From Maribacter luteus (GTDB lineage Bacteria > Bacteroidota > Bacteroidia > Flavobacteriales > Flavobacteriaceae), in contig NZ_WKJH01000006.1 of the NCBI RefSeq assembly GCF_009674825.1, positions 1 to 64,000 of the forward strand: a DNA stretch of 64,000 bases. The letters are read 5' to 3'. The notes below the pieces were generated by a model. That model had not been told where the DNA came from and searched no databases. It saw only the letters and a list, made by a program, of their open reading frames with translations. Below, piece after piece: positions 63,928-64,000 of the stretch; positions within the stretch are counted from its first letter, which is position 1, and every line of letters begins with the position of its first letter. The position numbers and the translations under genes are program-made.

Positions 63928-64000
63928 ATTTCTTCCTATTATGGTATTGAAAGTGACGGGAAGCGTCTGCTTTCTATATTTTTATCTCCTTTATTTTAAA

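Noticed and set aside
1-64000. tRNA, rRNA, riboswitch or CRISPR
   Set aside because: I looked for cloverleaf-like stems, rRNA blocks and spaced repeats by eye and saw none; a dedicated scan (tRNAscan, Infernal) would be decisive.

Overview
The window reads as a chromosome segment of a low-GC member of the Bacteroidota, most likely a marine Flavobacteriaceae (Maribacter/Zobellia-like). Support: two giant gliding/adhesion proteins of the type IX secretion system (T9SS) class with a type B sorting domain, SprB-type repeats, a PorP/SprF relic, flavobacterial housekeeping proteins (DUF5606, DUF2853, SecA without the zinc finger), weak Shine-Dalgarno signals, and ten exact matches to the Bacteroidota -7 promoter box TAnnTTTG just upstream of genes. 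I found no tRNA, rRNA, CRISPR array, insertion sequence or phage.

Layout. 1-14446 (minus): two tandem paralogous giant secreted adhesins, the first cut by the window edge, the second about 4119 aa with about 28 repeats. 14634-17429: a conserved protein that looks like a divergent kinase-fold protein, a nucleoid-associated NdpA-like protein and a pRiA4b ORF-3-like protein. 17458-18492: heme A synthase. 18609-19452: a chimeric PorP/SprF-OmpA relic. 19452-24672 (minus): CCA-adding enzyme, TsaC, and a nonulosonate (sialic/KDN-like) cassette of NeuB, NeuA-HAD fusion and a sialyltransferase-like protein, followed by two family 2 glycosyltransferases. 26747-29151: DapD, RuvX, peptide deformylase, DUF5606.

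29231-39248: beta-hexosaminidase plus GDSL esterase, DUF2853, PepSY-TM protein, an arsenic operon (arsR-arsM-arsC-acr3) and a propeller/SMP-30/amidotransferase operon. 39330-45897: MazG, MATE efflux, a small acidic protein, PAP2 phosphatase, GT39-like transferase, flippase-like protein and a DPM1-type transferase, i.e. lipid-linked sugar chemistry at the inner membrane. 46068-50179: DUF2911, aldose epimerase, and an operon of ECF sigma factor, membrane anti-sigma-like protein and a DUF4097-like secreted protein with a long methionine-heptad helix.

50264-53255: Tat-exported oxidoreductase, MsrA, dienelactone hydrolase. 53256-56475 is gene-poor and AT-rich. It holds only very small genes: a 68-aa basic protein, two small secreted proteins sharing the same 24-residue C-terminus, and two short single-span membrane ORFs. 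56476-63927 (minus): M14 carboxypeptidase, HisKA_2 histidine kinase, SecA.

The most promising under-described items are the paired small secreted proteins in the gene-poor island, the kinase-like protein next to the giant adhesin, the in-frame PorP-OmpA chimera, and the Met-heptad helix protein. Names rest on reading motifs and length; no database search was run.
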